This document shows positions 56,601-64,000 of a stretch of 64,000 bases of DNA, in pieces. Made by a program: the position numbers and the translations under genes. The notes beneath the pieces are model-generated. The model was not told the DNA's origin. It saw nothing but the letters and a program-made list of their open reading frames with translations, and made no database searches. Source of the DNA: Clostridia bacterium (GTDB lineage: Bacteria > Bacillota > Clostridia > UMGS1810); the NCBI GenBank assembly GCA_017436905.1, contig JAFSCF010000014.1:99082-163081 (forward strand). Direction: 5' to 3'. How positions within the stretch are numbered: position 1 is the first letter of the stretch; each line of letters starts with the position of its first letter.

Positions 56601-56623
56601 AATGAAATAATTCGTTGTTTCAT
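53618..56623 (-). CDS. SLH-anchored glycoside hydrolase-like protein
   Basis: A 1001-residue exported protein. Signal peptide (about 1-24), three SLH repeats (about 30-210), a carbohydrate-binding-like beta domain (about 245-415), a beta domain (PVYKGIVKGEDGIGD...) and a TIM-barrel-like domain that shares HPTFGAID, DPYPVTG and LQGFHFASRGDLRGP with the protein at 42365. A glutamate in KTSDELRATQWGPE aligns with FDEIDAY there. It is the most likely surface-displayed enzyme of the locus. The GH family was not identified. Confidence 0.75.
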   Translation of the reverse strand: MKQRIISLFIILAMSVVPLPILAEEDSIDVPISFDDVLTEHIAYEAIMSLAEKGVINGKGDGKFYPEDTLKREEFVKILTEALALQKGDKTLIFYDVPAGTWYSDYVMIATASGLINGVSENMFGVGAEITRQDLAVILMRYLKQQGIQENQSATTVYADDSDISDYAKEAVAFVSSLNVMDSREGNMWYPQSPATRAETAMAVYNLGMAEHNYVMSLGKDAGIKFIDPPYDDVITDDRIAEMTPTPFDASNYDVTEIYYNDFEDDDHGMFSLLSTSGNATLMKEEGYNSNGCIKTIDGESGYCITWKTKPGEFVAGDYLVASAMFKCEEYANTGEGYKGYLSPIIQIYDDQKTWLTEDRLFKWTGDTDWTLLQNIIEIPEALNQLRTPEYYEIRINIQNGIGSTGTVWTDDLHLYKVKFPPMDTVLMEPVYKGIVKGEDGIGDIKVRAYINDANGAWDLSKINLTTQITDEDRKVYLSNMVENVTSVVDVCFSSKTLPMNGDFWLESILIDSETGEEIQRQEWALHKREADFATVMDIDEYGRMTRNGEPVLMTSIYAAKDFGNAIQDIFENPAWDNWNYVGQDWFLNYGKRQDSKEHLKALEDTGTTFSLYPGGMRWEKLSGVYQSRVKTQAELRAVLTRIANAWKDHPSLSSYKTSDELRATQWGPELEWVQKILSGVDLDHPTFGAIDNPIANRPGIYAKMNDILAYDPYPVTGKEDQAISLVYDRLSLAHKLNPGRPLGMILQGFHFASRGDLRGPTLEEYRNMTFQAICAGVVMIDTYTNFEILENPWMGKTSEQIWDEFSMVMNEVNYLEPIIISAQPAPYYEINTGGADWLKTTARRLDGKSYLFTVNTDQTQRDARIYLDGAKEIKGMYSKKVYEADDDGWFEIEFDEYETEVFEWESPDYLSSHADLIHFGISGIHMLDAESEAPVFCVPEGMTEAEYSFKVSDYASIYINDEKVEKTGTLKFDGVNELKIKIVSQDGRFTTEKTYQLQRD

Positions 56624-56645
56624 ATAAGTTTCTCCAACTCGAAAA

Positions 56646-58265
56646 TCACTTGCCTAAAAGTGCTTTATTCATATTATCGGCTACGCTCTTTGCGTCTTTT
56701 TCAATTTCGCTTACTTTCTTCTTCCAGATTGCTTCAACATCGCCATCAGTAACAATAGCATCTGCCATCATACCGTTAACTTCATTAGTAGCATTGAAAG
56801 TTACATAATCATCAGCTGTATAAAAATCACGGGCAGTATCCCAAGTTCTCAGCGCAAGAGGCTCTTCCAGTTTAGCTTTTCTCAGCGCCGCCTGTTCTCT
56901 CATAGCCATGTGACCGGTATCAACACTATTATCATAGAAAGGATTCAAGAATTGACGGAAGAACTCATATGAAGGATATTTTTTGTCAAGGGTTTCAAGA
57001 TTGCCGTCAGCATTTGCCTCACGGAGAACTACATATTCATTGCCTTGTTTTTCGTAATCAACACCGGGAACACCCAATCTGATCTGAGGACCGCCTTCTA
57101 CACTGGAAATATAATCAGCAAGTTCTAAAATCTTTGCCATTTTTTCATCAGAAAGTTCGGGGCTAAAATAGTACGCGCCATAGGAGTTACCTGACTCCCA
57201 ACCATGAACTGCACCATCGGGAGATCTCAACCAACAAACACCGATGCAATCCTCAGCTTTCTTTCCGGGATTTGCCTTTTCAAATGAAGAACACAATGTT
57301 CTGAGGAAATAATGGTTTGCTCTTGGAAAAATTGCTCCTGCGCGTTCTGAACAGAACAACGAATCTAAATCTCCGGTCTTCTGTGTATAAAAGTCAGGTG
57401 TTAAAATGCCGGTCCTGTATGCCTCAGCATAAGCTTTAATACCTTCTAATGTAGAATCTGCCAGCAAACCGCATTCGTATTCGCCATTTTCATTCTTGCT
57501 GAAATGTTTATAACTTGAGTTAAATGGAACAATAAATGCCTGTGGAGCCTCAGTATAGTCAATAGCAAGACCAACAGTATTCTGCTTACCTACACCGCCT
57601 AAATCTGCTTCTTTAAACTTTTGGAGCATATCCATAAAATAGTCATAGTCCATAATGTAGTCTGTTTCAATTCCTAACTGTTCTGCCCAGTCTTTTCTGT
57701 AAGCAAAACCGTAAGAGTCAATATATAAGAACTCGTTCTGACTCATCTTTTCTCTTAGATTTTCACCGTTTGCATAAGCAACACGGAATTCGTCAATATA
57801 ATCGCGGTAATGATCCTGAGGACGAACCAGAGCAGAAACTGAACCATTCGCTTCAAGCGTATCCAAAATACCTGTCATTTCCATAGCAAAACCTACGTTC
57901 GGATAATCTTTCTCCCAGTTTTCAGGAAGTTCTCTAATCATACCCTGTTCGGCATATTTTAAGTATTCATCAATTTTAAAATCGTTTGTTGTTACCACAT
58001 CCGGCATACTTCCGGATGAAATCCAGATACGAGCTTTCTCTACCGCCGAATCAGAAGATAGAGTTTCAAACTCAATTTCCATATTCAATTTTTCACATAT
58101 GTACTTGTAGTAATCATCCTCTTTCCAACTGTCATCAGCACCGGGAAATGCAACTGTAATCGTAACCTTTTCGCCGCTTTCGGTAGATGCCTGATTACTG
58201 CAGCCGGAAAAAACAACGCCCAGTACCAAAACTACAACCAACATCCATACAATAGATTTTTTCAT
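56646..58265 (-). CDS. ABC transporter substrate-binding lipoprotein (LplA/YtcQ type)
   Basis: A 539-residue extracytoplasmic binding protein for oligosaccharides, of the large family that works with complex-carbohydrate CUT1 importers. The N-terminus is a lipoprotein signal peptide with lipobox VFSGC (Cys near residue 22). The mature part shows the two-lobe pattern with SSGSMPDVVTTNDF and YGFAYRKDWAEQLG. It is encoded 55 bases downstream of its two permease genes. Confidence 0.93.
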   Translation of the reverse strand: MKKSIVWMLVVVLVLGVVFSGCSNQASTESGEKVTITVAFPGADDSWKEDDYYKYICEKLNMEIEFETLSSDSAVEKARIWISSGSMPDVVTTNDFKIDEYLKYAEQGMIRELPENWEKDYPNVGFAMEMTGILDTLEANGSVSALVRPQDHYRDYIDEFRVAYANGENLREKMSQNEFLYIDSYGFAYRKDWAEQLGIETDYIMDYDYFMDMLQKFKEADLGGVGKQNTVGLAIDYTEAPQAFIVPFNSSYKHFSKNENGEYECGLLADSTLEGIKAYAEAYRTGILTPDFYTQKTGDLDSLFCSERAGAIFPRANHYFLRTLCSSFEKANPGKKAEDCIGVCWLRSPDGAVHGWESGNSYGAYYFSPELSDEKMAKILELADYISSVEGGPQIRLGVPGVDYEKQGNEYVVLREANADGNLETLDKKYPSYEFFRQFLNPFYDNSVDTGHMAMREQAALRKAKLEEPLALRTWDTARDFYTADDYVTFNATNEVNGMMADAIVTDGDVEAIWKKKVSEIEKDAKSVADNMNKALLGK

Positions 58266-58320
58266 TTTTGTCTCCTTCTTTCTTTCATATATTTTTTATT
58301 ACAGCGTTTTACCGCATGAA

Positions 58321-59190
58321 TTACCCTTTAACTGCTCCAATAGTAAGCCCCTTCATAAAGTACTTCTGCACAAAGGGATATACCAGCATAATCGGAAGCA
58401 TCGTCACTACAACCGAAGCCATCTGCACGTTTAAGGCAAAGGTTTCCTTGATCTCTTCATCAATTTCAACAGTGTCGGACACCTTAGCAGTAGCGTTAGA
58501 AATAATTTCTCTTAAAACAAGCTGCAGAGGCCAATTTTTGCTCTTAGATAAAAACAGCATTGCATTGTACCATTCATTCCATATATTAACCGCTTCAAAC
58601 AATGCTACTGTAGCAATAATCGGCTTTGCCAACGGCAGATAAATCTGAATAAATATTCGAATGTCATTAGCACCGTCGACTTTCGCCGATTCTTCCAGAC
58701 TATCCGGTATTGTATAAAAAAAGCTTTTAACCAAAATCATATTATACACACTGAACAAACCGATTAAAATAACACTGAACAAGTTATCCATAAGCCCGTA
58801 AGATTTGATTGTCAAAAATAAAGGTACGATACCTCCGCTAAAATACATAGTGACAACAGCCAGATTATTAATTGTTTTGCTCAGGAAAAACTTTTTTCTT
58901 GAAAGAGCATATCCCGCTGCCGATGTAATCAAAACCGAAATTGGCAATTTAATCAGCAGAATTATAAGTGTGTTTTTATAACCATATAAAAACTTGCTGT
59001 CTGAGAAAATCTCTTTATATGCTATCAATGTGGGATTCTCAACAAACAATGCAAAAGGTTTCCGCATAAATTCTTCTTGTGTCATAAAGGACACCAATAC
59101 CGAGTTATAGAAAGGGTACAGAATCAGTAACCCCCATAATACCAGTAATATGCCATTCACATAATCGCCTAAAGTAATTCTCTTTTTCAC
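58321..59190 (-). CDS. Carbohydrate ABC transporter permease (LplC/YtcP type)
   Basis: A 289-residue inner-membrane permease with six predicted helices. The EAA loop that contacts the ATPase is recognisable as EESAKVDGANDIRIFIQIYLPLAKP. GTG start with GAGGAG upstream. It pairs with the permease at 59208. No ATPase gene is present in the window, as usual for CUT1 systems that share an MsmX-type ATPase. Confidence 0.94.
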   Translation of the reverse strand: MKKRITLGDYVNGILLVLWGLLILYPFYNSVLVSFMTQEEFMRKPFALFVENPTLIAYKEIFSDSKFLYGYKNTLIILLIKLPISVLITSAAGYALSRKKFFLSKTINNLAVVTMYFSGGIVPLFLTIKSYGLMDNLFSVILIGLFSVYNMILVKSFFYTIPDSLEESAKVDGANDIRIFIQIYLPLAKPIIATVALFEAVNIWNEWYNAMLFLSKSKNWPLQLVLREIISNATAKVSDTVEIDEEIKETFALNVQMASVVVTMLPIMLVYPFVQKYFMKGLTIGAVKG

Positions 59191-59207
59191 TGTATCTATC
59201 TCCTCAC

Positions 59208-60185
59208 TTACTCCAGAATTCCTGTACCTTCAAGTTTTTTAGAAAGTTTGTTAACGCACATAACCATCAAGAACCCTACACCGGATTTAAATAAACCAAC
59301 CGCAGTGCTATAGGCAAAGTCCGGAGATTGCTGGAATGTAATTCTGTAAATATAAGTATCCAAAATTTCGATTGTTTTCTGCACAACCATATTGGACATA
59401 TTAAATATCTGGTCAAATCCGCCATTTAAAACAGTACCAACTTTAAGGGTAAGCATAACCAAAATAGTACCTCTTATAGAAGGAAGCGTAATGTGCCATA
59501 TTTTTTTCCATCGGGAAGCACCATCTAAATCTGCTGCTTCATAAAGGCTGTCATCAATGCCGGCAATAGCCGCCATATAAATAATACTGTTCCAACCTGC
59601 CTCCTTCCATATATCAGTTATGTACAAAATCGGAACAATCATCTTTTTGTCGCCCAAAAACACATGACGCTCAACGCCAAAAAAATCTAAAACCGCATTT
59701 ACGGGACCCATATACCCCAGGAAATTAACAATAACACCCGATACAATAACCCATGATAAAAAATGTGGGAAAGTGTAAATCGTTTGTAAAACTTTCTTCA
59801 AATGCCGCTGCCTTAATTCATTAAAAGCCAAGGCAATAACAATGGCAAACGGAAAAGTAAAAATAATTCTTCCGAAACTGATTTTTATTGTATTCCATAA
59901 TACATACAAAAAATAGGAATCCGAAAACATCTTTTTAAAATGCGTAAATCCTATCCAGGGACTGCTGGTGATGCCAAGACGTGCATTAAAATCCTTAAAC
60001 GCAAGTTGTATACCATACATGGAACGGTAATCAAGCGCAATCAAATAAATGACTGCAGGAAGTAAAAGGCAATACAAATATCGGTTTTTGACTAACATCC
60101 TGATACAATTGCGAAACCCATATTCTTCAGAAATCCTTTTTTTCACGATTCCCCTCTCTTTTATTGATGTTTTACAGCGTTCCAT
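59208..60185 (-). CDS. Carbohydrate ABC transporter permease (LplB/YteP type)
   Basis: A 325-residue membrane protein, first gene of the large minus-strand cluster. Six helices, preceded by a charged N-terminus, with the EAA motif DSLYEAADLDGASRWKKIWH. The ATG at 60185 has AGAGGTG upstream; an in-frame start at 60212 lacks one. A TATCAT box lies about 40 bases before the ATG with no good -35 element, which suits an activator-dependent promoter. Confidence 0.94.
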   Translation of the reverse strand: MERCKTSIKERGIVKKRISEEYGFRNCIRMLVKNRYLYCLLLPAVIYLIALDYRSMYGIQLAFKDFNARLGITSSPWIGFTHFKKMFSDSYFLYVLWNTIKISFGRIIFTFPFAIVIALAFNELRQRHLKKVLQTIYTFPHFLSWVIVSGVIVNFLGYMGPVNAVLDFFGVERHVFLGDKKMIVPILYITDIWKEAGWNSIIYMAAIAGIDDSLYEAADLDGASRWKKIWHITLPSIRGTILVMLTLKVGTVLNGGFDQIFNMSNMVVQKTIEILDTYIYRITFQQSPDFAYSTAVGLFKSGVGFLMVMCVNKLSKKLEGTGILE

Positions 60186-60225
60186 AAAACGCACCTCTCT
60201 TTCTTTGCTCACTTTCTTACTTCTT

Positions 60226-60231
60226 ATGATA
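60226..60231 (-). promoter_or_regulatory. Candidate -10 box of the polysaccharide locus
   Basis: Minus-strand TATCAT with only a T-tract at the -35 position. Weak promoters of this kind are normally switched on by an AraC-type activator such as the adjacent response regulator. Confidence 0.35.
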
Positions 60232-60357
60232 GCACAAAGAATTTTTCAAAAAAATGCAAAATGGTGCAATATTACTTGAAAATACTGCAAACACTTTCCT
60301 GTTATCGTGCATCTTGCTATTTTTTATGTTATACTGCTTATATAATGAGTGGCCAGT

Positions 60358-60384
60358 GGGTATCATAAATACATTATGAATACC
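60358..60384. promoter_or_regulatory. Imperfect inverted repeat between the divergent units
   Basis: GGTATCATAA and TTATGAATACC face each other around a 5-base spacer, with one extra base in the right arm, 24 bases before the response regulator ATG. A candidate operator for the regulator. Confidence 0.4.
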
Positions 60385-60407
60385 ATTGCGACAGAGGGGG
60401 GATATCT

Positions 60408-61850
60408 ATGTTTAGTGCATTTATCGTTGATGATGATAAGGTGTCTGTTGAAGTTACGTATATGTTATTTCCTTGGCTTGAACTAAATGTAACCCGTATT
60501 GAAAAGATATATACTCCGACAGGCCTTGCAAAAAAAATACTTTCCGAAAGTCCCGATATTGTGTTTATTGATATTGAAATGGGGGATATGTCCGGATTAC
60601 AGGTCATGGAAGAATGTAAAAAAGCCGGAAGCAATGCCTATTTCATCATTGTCAGCGGACACGATAATTTTGACTATGCTCATACTGCGGTTAATTTGGG
60701 GGCTATCTACTACCTTCTTAAGCCTATTGACAGAAAAGATATTGATGCCGTTGTTACAAAACTTAAATTTCTGCTTAAGAATTCTAAACAAGATAGTTTT
60801 TCGGAACACCTCACTTCTGCCAAAAATTTTAACGGATATCTTACACAGCATTTGGAAGATAAAAAATACAGATTTATTATCTCCACTTTAGAAGAACTTT
60901 TGTATAAGAAAATGGAAAAACTATTATCCTCCTGTATCTTTTCTTCACATTTAATTGGTAAAAACAAACACCTTTTAATTGTTACTTCTGATAACTTTGT
61001 TATTCCCTTAAGCGCAAATCTTGATGATTTCTGTAAAAATAATAAAATCGTCTGTGCCGTCAGCAATGTTTTTACAAAAGATGATAATCCTTATGATATT
61101 TTTCAACAGGCAAACCATTTATCTTATAATCAGTTTGTAAACCCAAGCGGTCAGCTTTTAATCGACCCTGTAAATTCAGACACAACCGTATTGAAAGACA
61201 TTCTGGACAGTCTGTTTCAGGCAATTGATGCGAAGCAAACAGAGGTTATCAACCGAAATCTAACTGTTCTTCCTCAGTTATTTCTTCAGCAGAAATACAC
61301 TATGGCACATGTTGTTTGGTTCTATAATGCTTTGATTGGAAGAATTAACATCGTTCTGAATCACGATCATGTTTTTCCTTTGTCACAGATGGATGAAGAA
61401 GATTTGCAAACATATTTTCTGGATTTTGGTGAATTATGCCGTACGTTATATCACTCTATTTTAGAAATATTAAAGACCGAACAGATCACAGAAAAGAATA
61501 ACAATCAACTATGGGAAAAAGTTCTGCATTTTATTGAAAAAAATTATAGTAAAAAATTGCAGGTACAAGACATTTGTAAAAATCTTTTTATTAGTGAACG
61601 CACATTCTATTACTTATTCAAATCAAATGTCAAGGTTACCTTTGTTGAATACCTGACTGAATTCCGAATTAAAAAGGCAAAAATTCTTTTACTGACAACA
61701 AATCTGCCAATTCCCGAAGTTGCTGAAAAAGTCGGTATTAAAGACCATTATTATTTTAATAAAGTCTTTAAAAAACACACCGGTATAACCCCTGTTAAGT
61801 TTAAAATGGAGGAGGGTTACCTGTCTTATGAGCAAGAAGTTAAAGATTAA
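60408..61850 (+). CDS. YesN-type response regulator with AraC output domain
   Basis: A 480-residue protein: REC domain (1-120) with acidic pocket Asp8-Asp10, phosphoacceptor Asp55 (FIDIEMGDMSG) and Lys105 (LLKPID), a middle region of unknown structure, and a C-terminal AraC domain (about 375-470) ending VAEKVGIKDHYYFNKVFKKHTGITPVKFK. This is the YesN layout, which controls polysaccharide uptake genes. It overlaps the kinase gene by 23 bases and is divergent from the locus, its probable target. Confidence 0.95.
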   Translation: MFSAFIVDDDKVSVEVTYMLFPWLELNVTRIEKIYTPTGLAKKILSESPDIVFIDIEMGDMSGLQVMEECKKAGSNAYFIIVSGHDNFDYAHTAVNLGAIYYLLKPIDRKDIDAVVTKLKFLLKNSKQDSFSEHLTSAKNFNGYLTQHLEDKKYRFIISTLEELLYKKMEKLLSSCIFSSHLIGKNKHLLIVTSDNFVIPLSANLDDFCKNNKIVCAVSNVFTKDDNPYDIFQQANHLSYNQFVNPSGQLLIDPVNSDTTVLKDILDSLFQAIDAKQTEVINRNLTVLPQLFLQQKYTMAHVVWFYNALIGRINIVLNHDHVFPLSQMDEEDLQTYFLDFGELCRTLYHSILEILKTEQITEKNNNQLWEKVLHFIEKNYSKKLQVQDICKNLFISERTFYYLFKSNVKVTFVEYLTEFRIKKAKILLLTTNLPIPEVAEKVGIKDHYYFNKVFKKHTGITPVKFKMEEGYLSYEQEVKD

Positions 61851-63561
61851 ATCTCTGATTATTGTTTCTGTAGCATTAATTCTGGGCACTATTATTTTCT
61901 TGCAGATATCCTTGTATTCTATTTTGCAGAAAGAAAGCCAAAGGACAATATCTTCTATTTTTGATTCCATTGCACAAGATTCTGCCCAGCAAATCAGTAG
62001 TCTTAACAATGAAATTGCGGAATTATCTACGATGCTCTCTGTAAATAAAATTGTCCAAGAAAATTTATATGCGTATACACCATCTGAAATCATACAGAAT
62101 TTCGTTTCTATTGACAATCTTCTGTTTGACTATATGAATAATAATAAAAATATCGCCTTTTTGGGAATTATTAAAAATGGGCAGCTATTTAGGTCTTGTG
62201 AAAAAGCTCCGCTTTACAACAATGTCCGCGAAATCACACAACAAGTTCAATCCGACAAAAAAATTCAAACAATTTTTTTATCGTCATTCATTTATAACGA
62301 ACAAACATACTTCAGTTGTGTTACTCCTATTTTCCCTGTTGAAACAAAGTATTTTTCCAAAGAAAGCAACAAAAATTTTGTTATCTGCATTTATGAAATT
62401 GGTTCAATCAGTTATCTAACCTCCAGCATTATTGATAACGAGCGTATTCAGTTGGTTATCACAGACAGCAATAACAAAATTTTGCTGTCAGACAATGTTT
62501 TGCAGCACAACCAAGAATTTATTCTTGACAAACATGCAAACAAACTCATGGCAAAAACGGTTTCTCTGGAAAAGCCTGCGTGGAATGTCAATGTCTATAT
62601 GCCGTCAAGTACCAGAAGCATTTTTTCCAATATGACGGTTTTGTTTACATTTTTTATGATTATTTATACTCTGGCAATGCTGATTCTTCTCGTAAAACTT
62701 CTGGATAATGTCATTATCAAGAGAATCCGACTTTTAGACGAGCAGGTAAATCAGATACCGGAGCACGCAGTTGATTACAGAGTGGAATATTCTTATGTAG
62801 ATGAACTTTCAAATGTTGTAACTACAATAAATCAAGTGCTGGGCCATCTTCAGGATTTTAACGAAGATAAACTAAATACACTGAATAACCTATACCACGC
62901 ACAGCTCATGCAAAAAGAAACAAGAATCTTTTATCTCTACAATCAGGTTTCTCCGCATTTCCTCTACAATTCGCTGACTCATATTCAAGGTCTCGCCATA
63001 GAAGCAAATGCACCGAAAATATTGACGATGATTTCATCATTATCAACCGTCTTTCGTTACCTTTCAAACAATCAAACCCATTCAAATATTAAACAGGATA
63101 TAGATTGTGCCATTGAATATTTCAACATCATCAACACACAAAGAGTAAACAAAATCACACTAATAAACGACGTGGACCCTGAATTGTACAGTGTCAAATG
63201 TTTAAAAATGGTGTATCAGCCTATTTTGGAAAACACATTAAAACACGCATTCAGTATAGACAATTCGGGTACGGTAACCATCTCATCTGTTCCTCACAAA
63301 ACGAAAGCGATTATCGAAATCAGTGATAACGGCAGGGGCATCCCTGATGAAAAACTCGAAATGATTCAAAATCAACTGATTTATGAAGACGGATTGGATA
63401 ATGTCCAAAACGGAGAACATATCGGACTTTTAAATGTCCACTTAAGACTCAAACTATACTATAACAAAAGCTGCGGTATTACTGTTACATCAAAGGAAAA
63501 CATCGGCACAACAATTCGCATTATCTTTGAAAAAGAAATTCCAGATTCAAAACAAATATAG
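61828..63561 (+). CDS. YesM-type sensor histidine kinase
   Basis: A 577-residue membrane kinase of the LytS/YesM (HPK7-like) group. First membrane helix at about 8-28, a large extracytoplasmic sensor (about 30-265), second helix at about 268-292, a HAMP region, then the phosphoacceptor block QVSPHFLYNSL (His near residue 377), the N-box YQPILENTLKHAF and the glycine-rich SDNGRGIPDEKL plus GLLNVHLRL. GGAGGAGG precedes the ATG. It is co-transcribed with the response regulator. It probably senses the sugar or its binding protein. Confidence 0.95.
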   Translation: MSKKLKIKSLIIVSVALILGTIIFLQISLYSILQKESQRTISSIFDSIAQDSAQQISSLNNEIAELSTMLSVNKIVQENLYAYTPSEIIQNFVSIDNLLFDYMNNNKNIAFLGIIKNGQLFRSCEKAPLYNNVREITQQVQSDKKIQTIFLSSFIYNEQTYFSCVTPIFPVETKYFSKESNKNFVICIYEIGSISYLTSSIIDNERIQLVITDSNNKILLSDNVLQHNQEFILDKHANKLMAKTVSLEKPAWNVNVYMPSSTRSIFSNMTVLFTFFMIIYTLAMLILLVKLLDNVIIKRIRLLDEQVNQIPEHAVDYRVEYSYVDELSNVVTTINQVLGHLQDFNEDKLNTLNNLYHAQLMQKETRIFYLYNQVSPHFLYNSLTHIQGLAIEANAPKILTMISSLSTVFRYLSNNQTHSNIKQDIDCAIEYFNIINTQRVNKITLINDVDPELYSVKCLKMVYQPILENTLKHAFSIDNSGTVTISSVPHKTKAIIEISDNGRGIPDEKLEMIQNQLIYEDGLDNVQNGEHIGLLNVHLRLKLYYNKSCGITVTSKENIGTTIRIIFEKEIPDSKQI

Positions 63562-63611
63562 GAATTGAACTTATTATTTTAGACTAATATAAGAAAGAGG
63601 GATTTTAATAT

Positions 63612-63884
63612 ATGGCATATTATATGGAAGAAATGAGCGTTCGTGATATGGAACGCGCTATGGGAAAAACAAGTACGGCAATTATTCCCATATGAGTAGT
63701 TGAACAGCATGGATATCATTTACCATCGAGTACAGATATACATAATTCGGTACAGATAACACGATATGTAGGCGAACGCTTAAATGCAGTTGTGGCACCG
63801 GCACTTCCGTATTGCTTTTCAGGCAGAACATTAATTGGAACTGTGAATGTAAGCACCAATATCCTTTCCTTCAGAAAGGCATAG
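63612..63884 (+). pseudogene. Creatininase-family pseudogene with in-frame TGA
   Basis: From the ATG at 63612 (GAGGGA upstream) the frame reads through creatininase-family sequence, is stopped by TGA at 63693, and then continues VVEQHGYHLPSSTDIHN..., VGERLNAVVAPALPYCFSG and GTVNVS before a TAG at 63882. The family has GxxEQHG at the TGA, so a single GGA to TGA change explains it. The C-terminal half is also missing. It follows the kinase gene and may once have belonged to the locus. Confidence 0.85.
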
Positions 63885-63923
63885 TTATTGCATCTTAGCC
63901 GAAGCAATATAATCCGAACCCGC

Positions 63924-64000
63924 CTAAAACGGCGGAATTTCGGCATCTTTGGGCTTATCGTCCTTGAAAGGCGTTAGCCTGTCTTCGTCCTCTGCGCCAA
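63924..64000 (-). CDS. C-terminal end of a minus-strand gene, possibly single-stranded DNA-binding protein
   Basis: The minus-strand frame is open from the window edge to the TAG at 63924-63926 and encodes 24 residues ending DDKPKDAEIPPF. An acidic, disordered tail ending in a P-F dipeptide is the hallmark of SSB proteins, which use it to recruit partners. The body of the gene lies outside the window, so this is a suggestion. A short CCGCC/GGCGG hairpin overlaps the stop. Confidence 0.4.
   Translation of the reverse strand, partial: GAEDEDRLTPFKDDKPKDAEIPPF

Noticed and set aside
63693..63695. Stop-codon recoding of TGA in the creatininase frame
   Set aside because: Many genes in the window end in TGA, including coupled ATGA overlaps, and the frame is truncated further on, so gene decay is the simpler reading.

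Overview
The window looks like a chromosomal segment of an anaerobic Clostridia (Bacillota) bacterium, probably a gut member of the Oscillospirales or a neighbouring order. The signs are moderate to low GC with strong Shine-Dalgarno sites, textbook TTGACA-17-TATAAT promoters, SpoIID and CotJC-type manganese catalase genes, SLH (S-layer homology) surface proteins, and a YesM/YesN two-component system beside a sugar ABC transporter that has no ATPase gene. No rRNA, tRNA or CRISPR array was seen. The genus cannot be fixed from the sequence alone.

Region 1 (1-19,500) is mainly housekeeping. It holds the 3' end of guaB, secD-secF, a three-gene polysaccharide block (glycosyltransferase, O-antigen ligase-like polymerase, nucleotidyltransferase), an MgtC-like protein, argH, an NlpC/P60 hydrolase, an RseC-like protein, the lysine/diaminopimelate operon asd-dapA-dapB-ACT, a SpoIID protein, queA-tgt and a HAD phosphatase. 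The non-coding DNA here is unusually structured. It contains two promoter-to-terminator RNA units, each followed closely by an orphan small protein gene, a 196-bp imperfect palindrome, and a two-copy hairpin family with a conserved loop placed just upstream of unrelated genes.

Region 2 (20,200-30,300) is a set of accessory cassettes. One is a minus-strand cluster of an M24 (creatinase-like) protein, an ASRT-family (sensory rhodopsin transducer-like) protein, a creatininase-family protein, a DUF4432 aldose-epimerase-like protein and a Gfo/Idh/MocA dehydrogenase, with a divergent AraC regulator and two strong palindromes between them. After it come a manganese catalase, a transposase relic, a Fic protein with short heptad repeats, and a GC-richer GH36-like enzyme with an AraC gene scar upstream.

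Region 3 (30,700-63,560) is the main feature: about 30 kb of tightly packed minus-strand genes that I read as a Gram-positive polysaccharide utilisation locus. From its 5' end it encodes two CUT1 permeases, a lipoprotein binding protein, three SLH surface proteins (one with a glycosidase-like domain), two Ig-like/concanavalin-like exported proteins, a second exported glycosidase-like protein, GH4, GH36, an AraA/FucI-type isomerase, truncated epimerase and MFS genes, a large GH20-like enzyme, an anaerobic sulfatase maturase and a sulfatase. A divergent response regulator and histidine kinase probably control it. The enzyme set points to a sulfated, alpha-galactose-containing glycan captured at the S-layer, imported, and then desulfated and cleaved in the cytoplasm.

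Region 4 (63,560-64,000) holds a creatininase pseudogene with an in-frame TGA, then the C-terminal end of a minus-strand gene with an SSB-like acidic tail. This probably marks the right edge of the accessory region.
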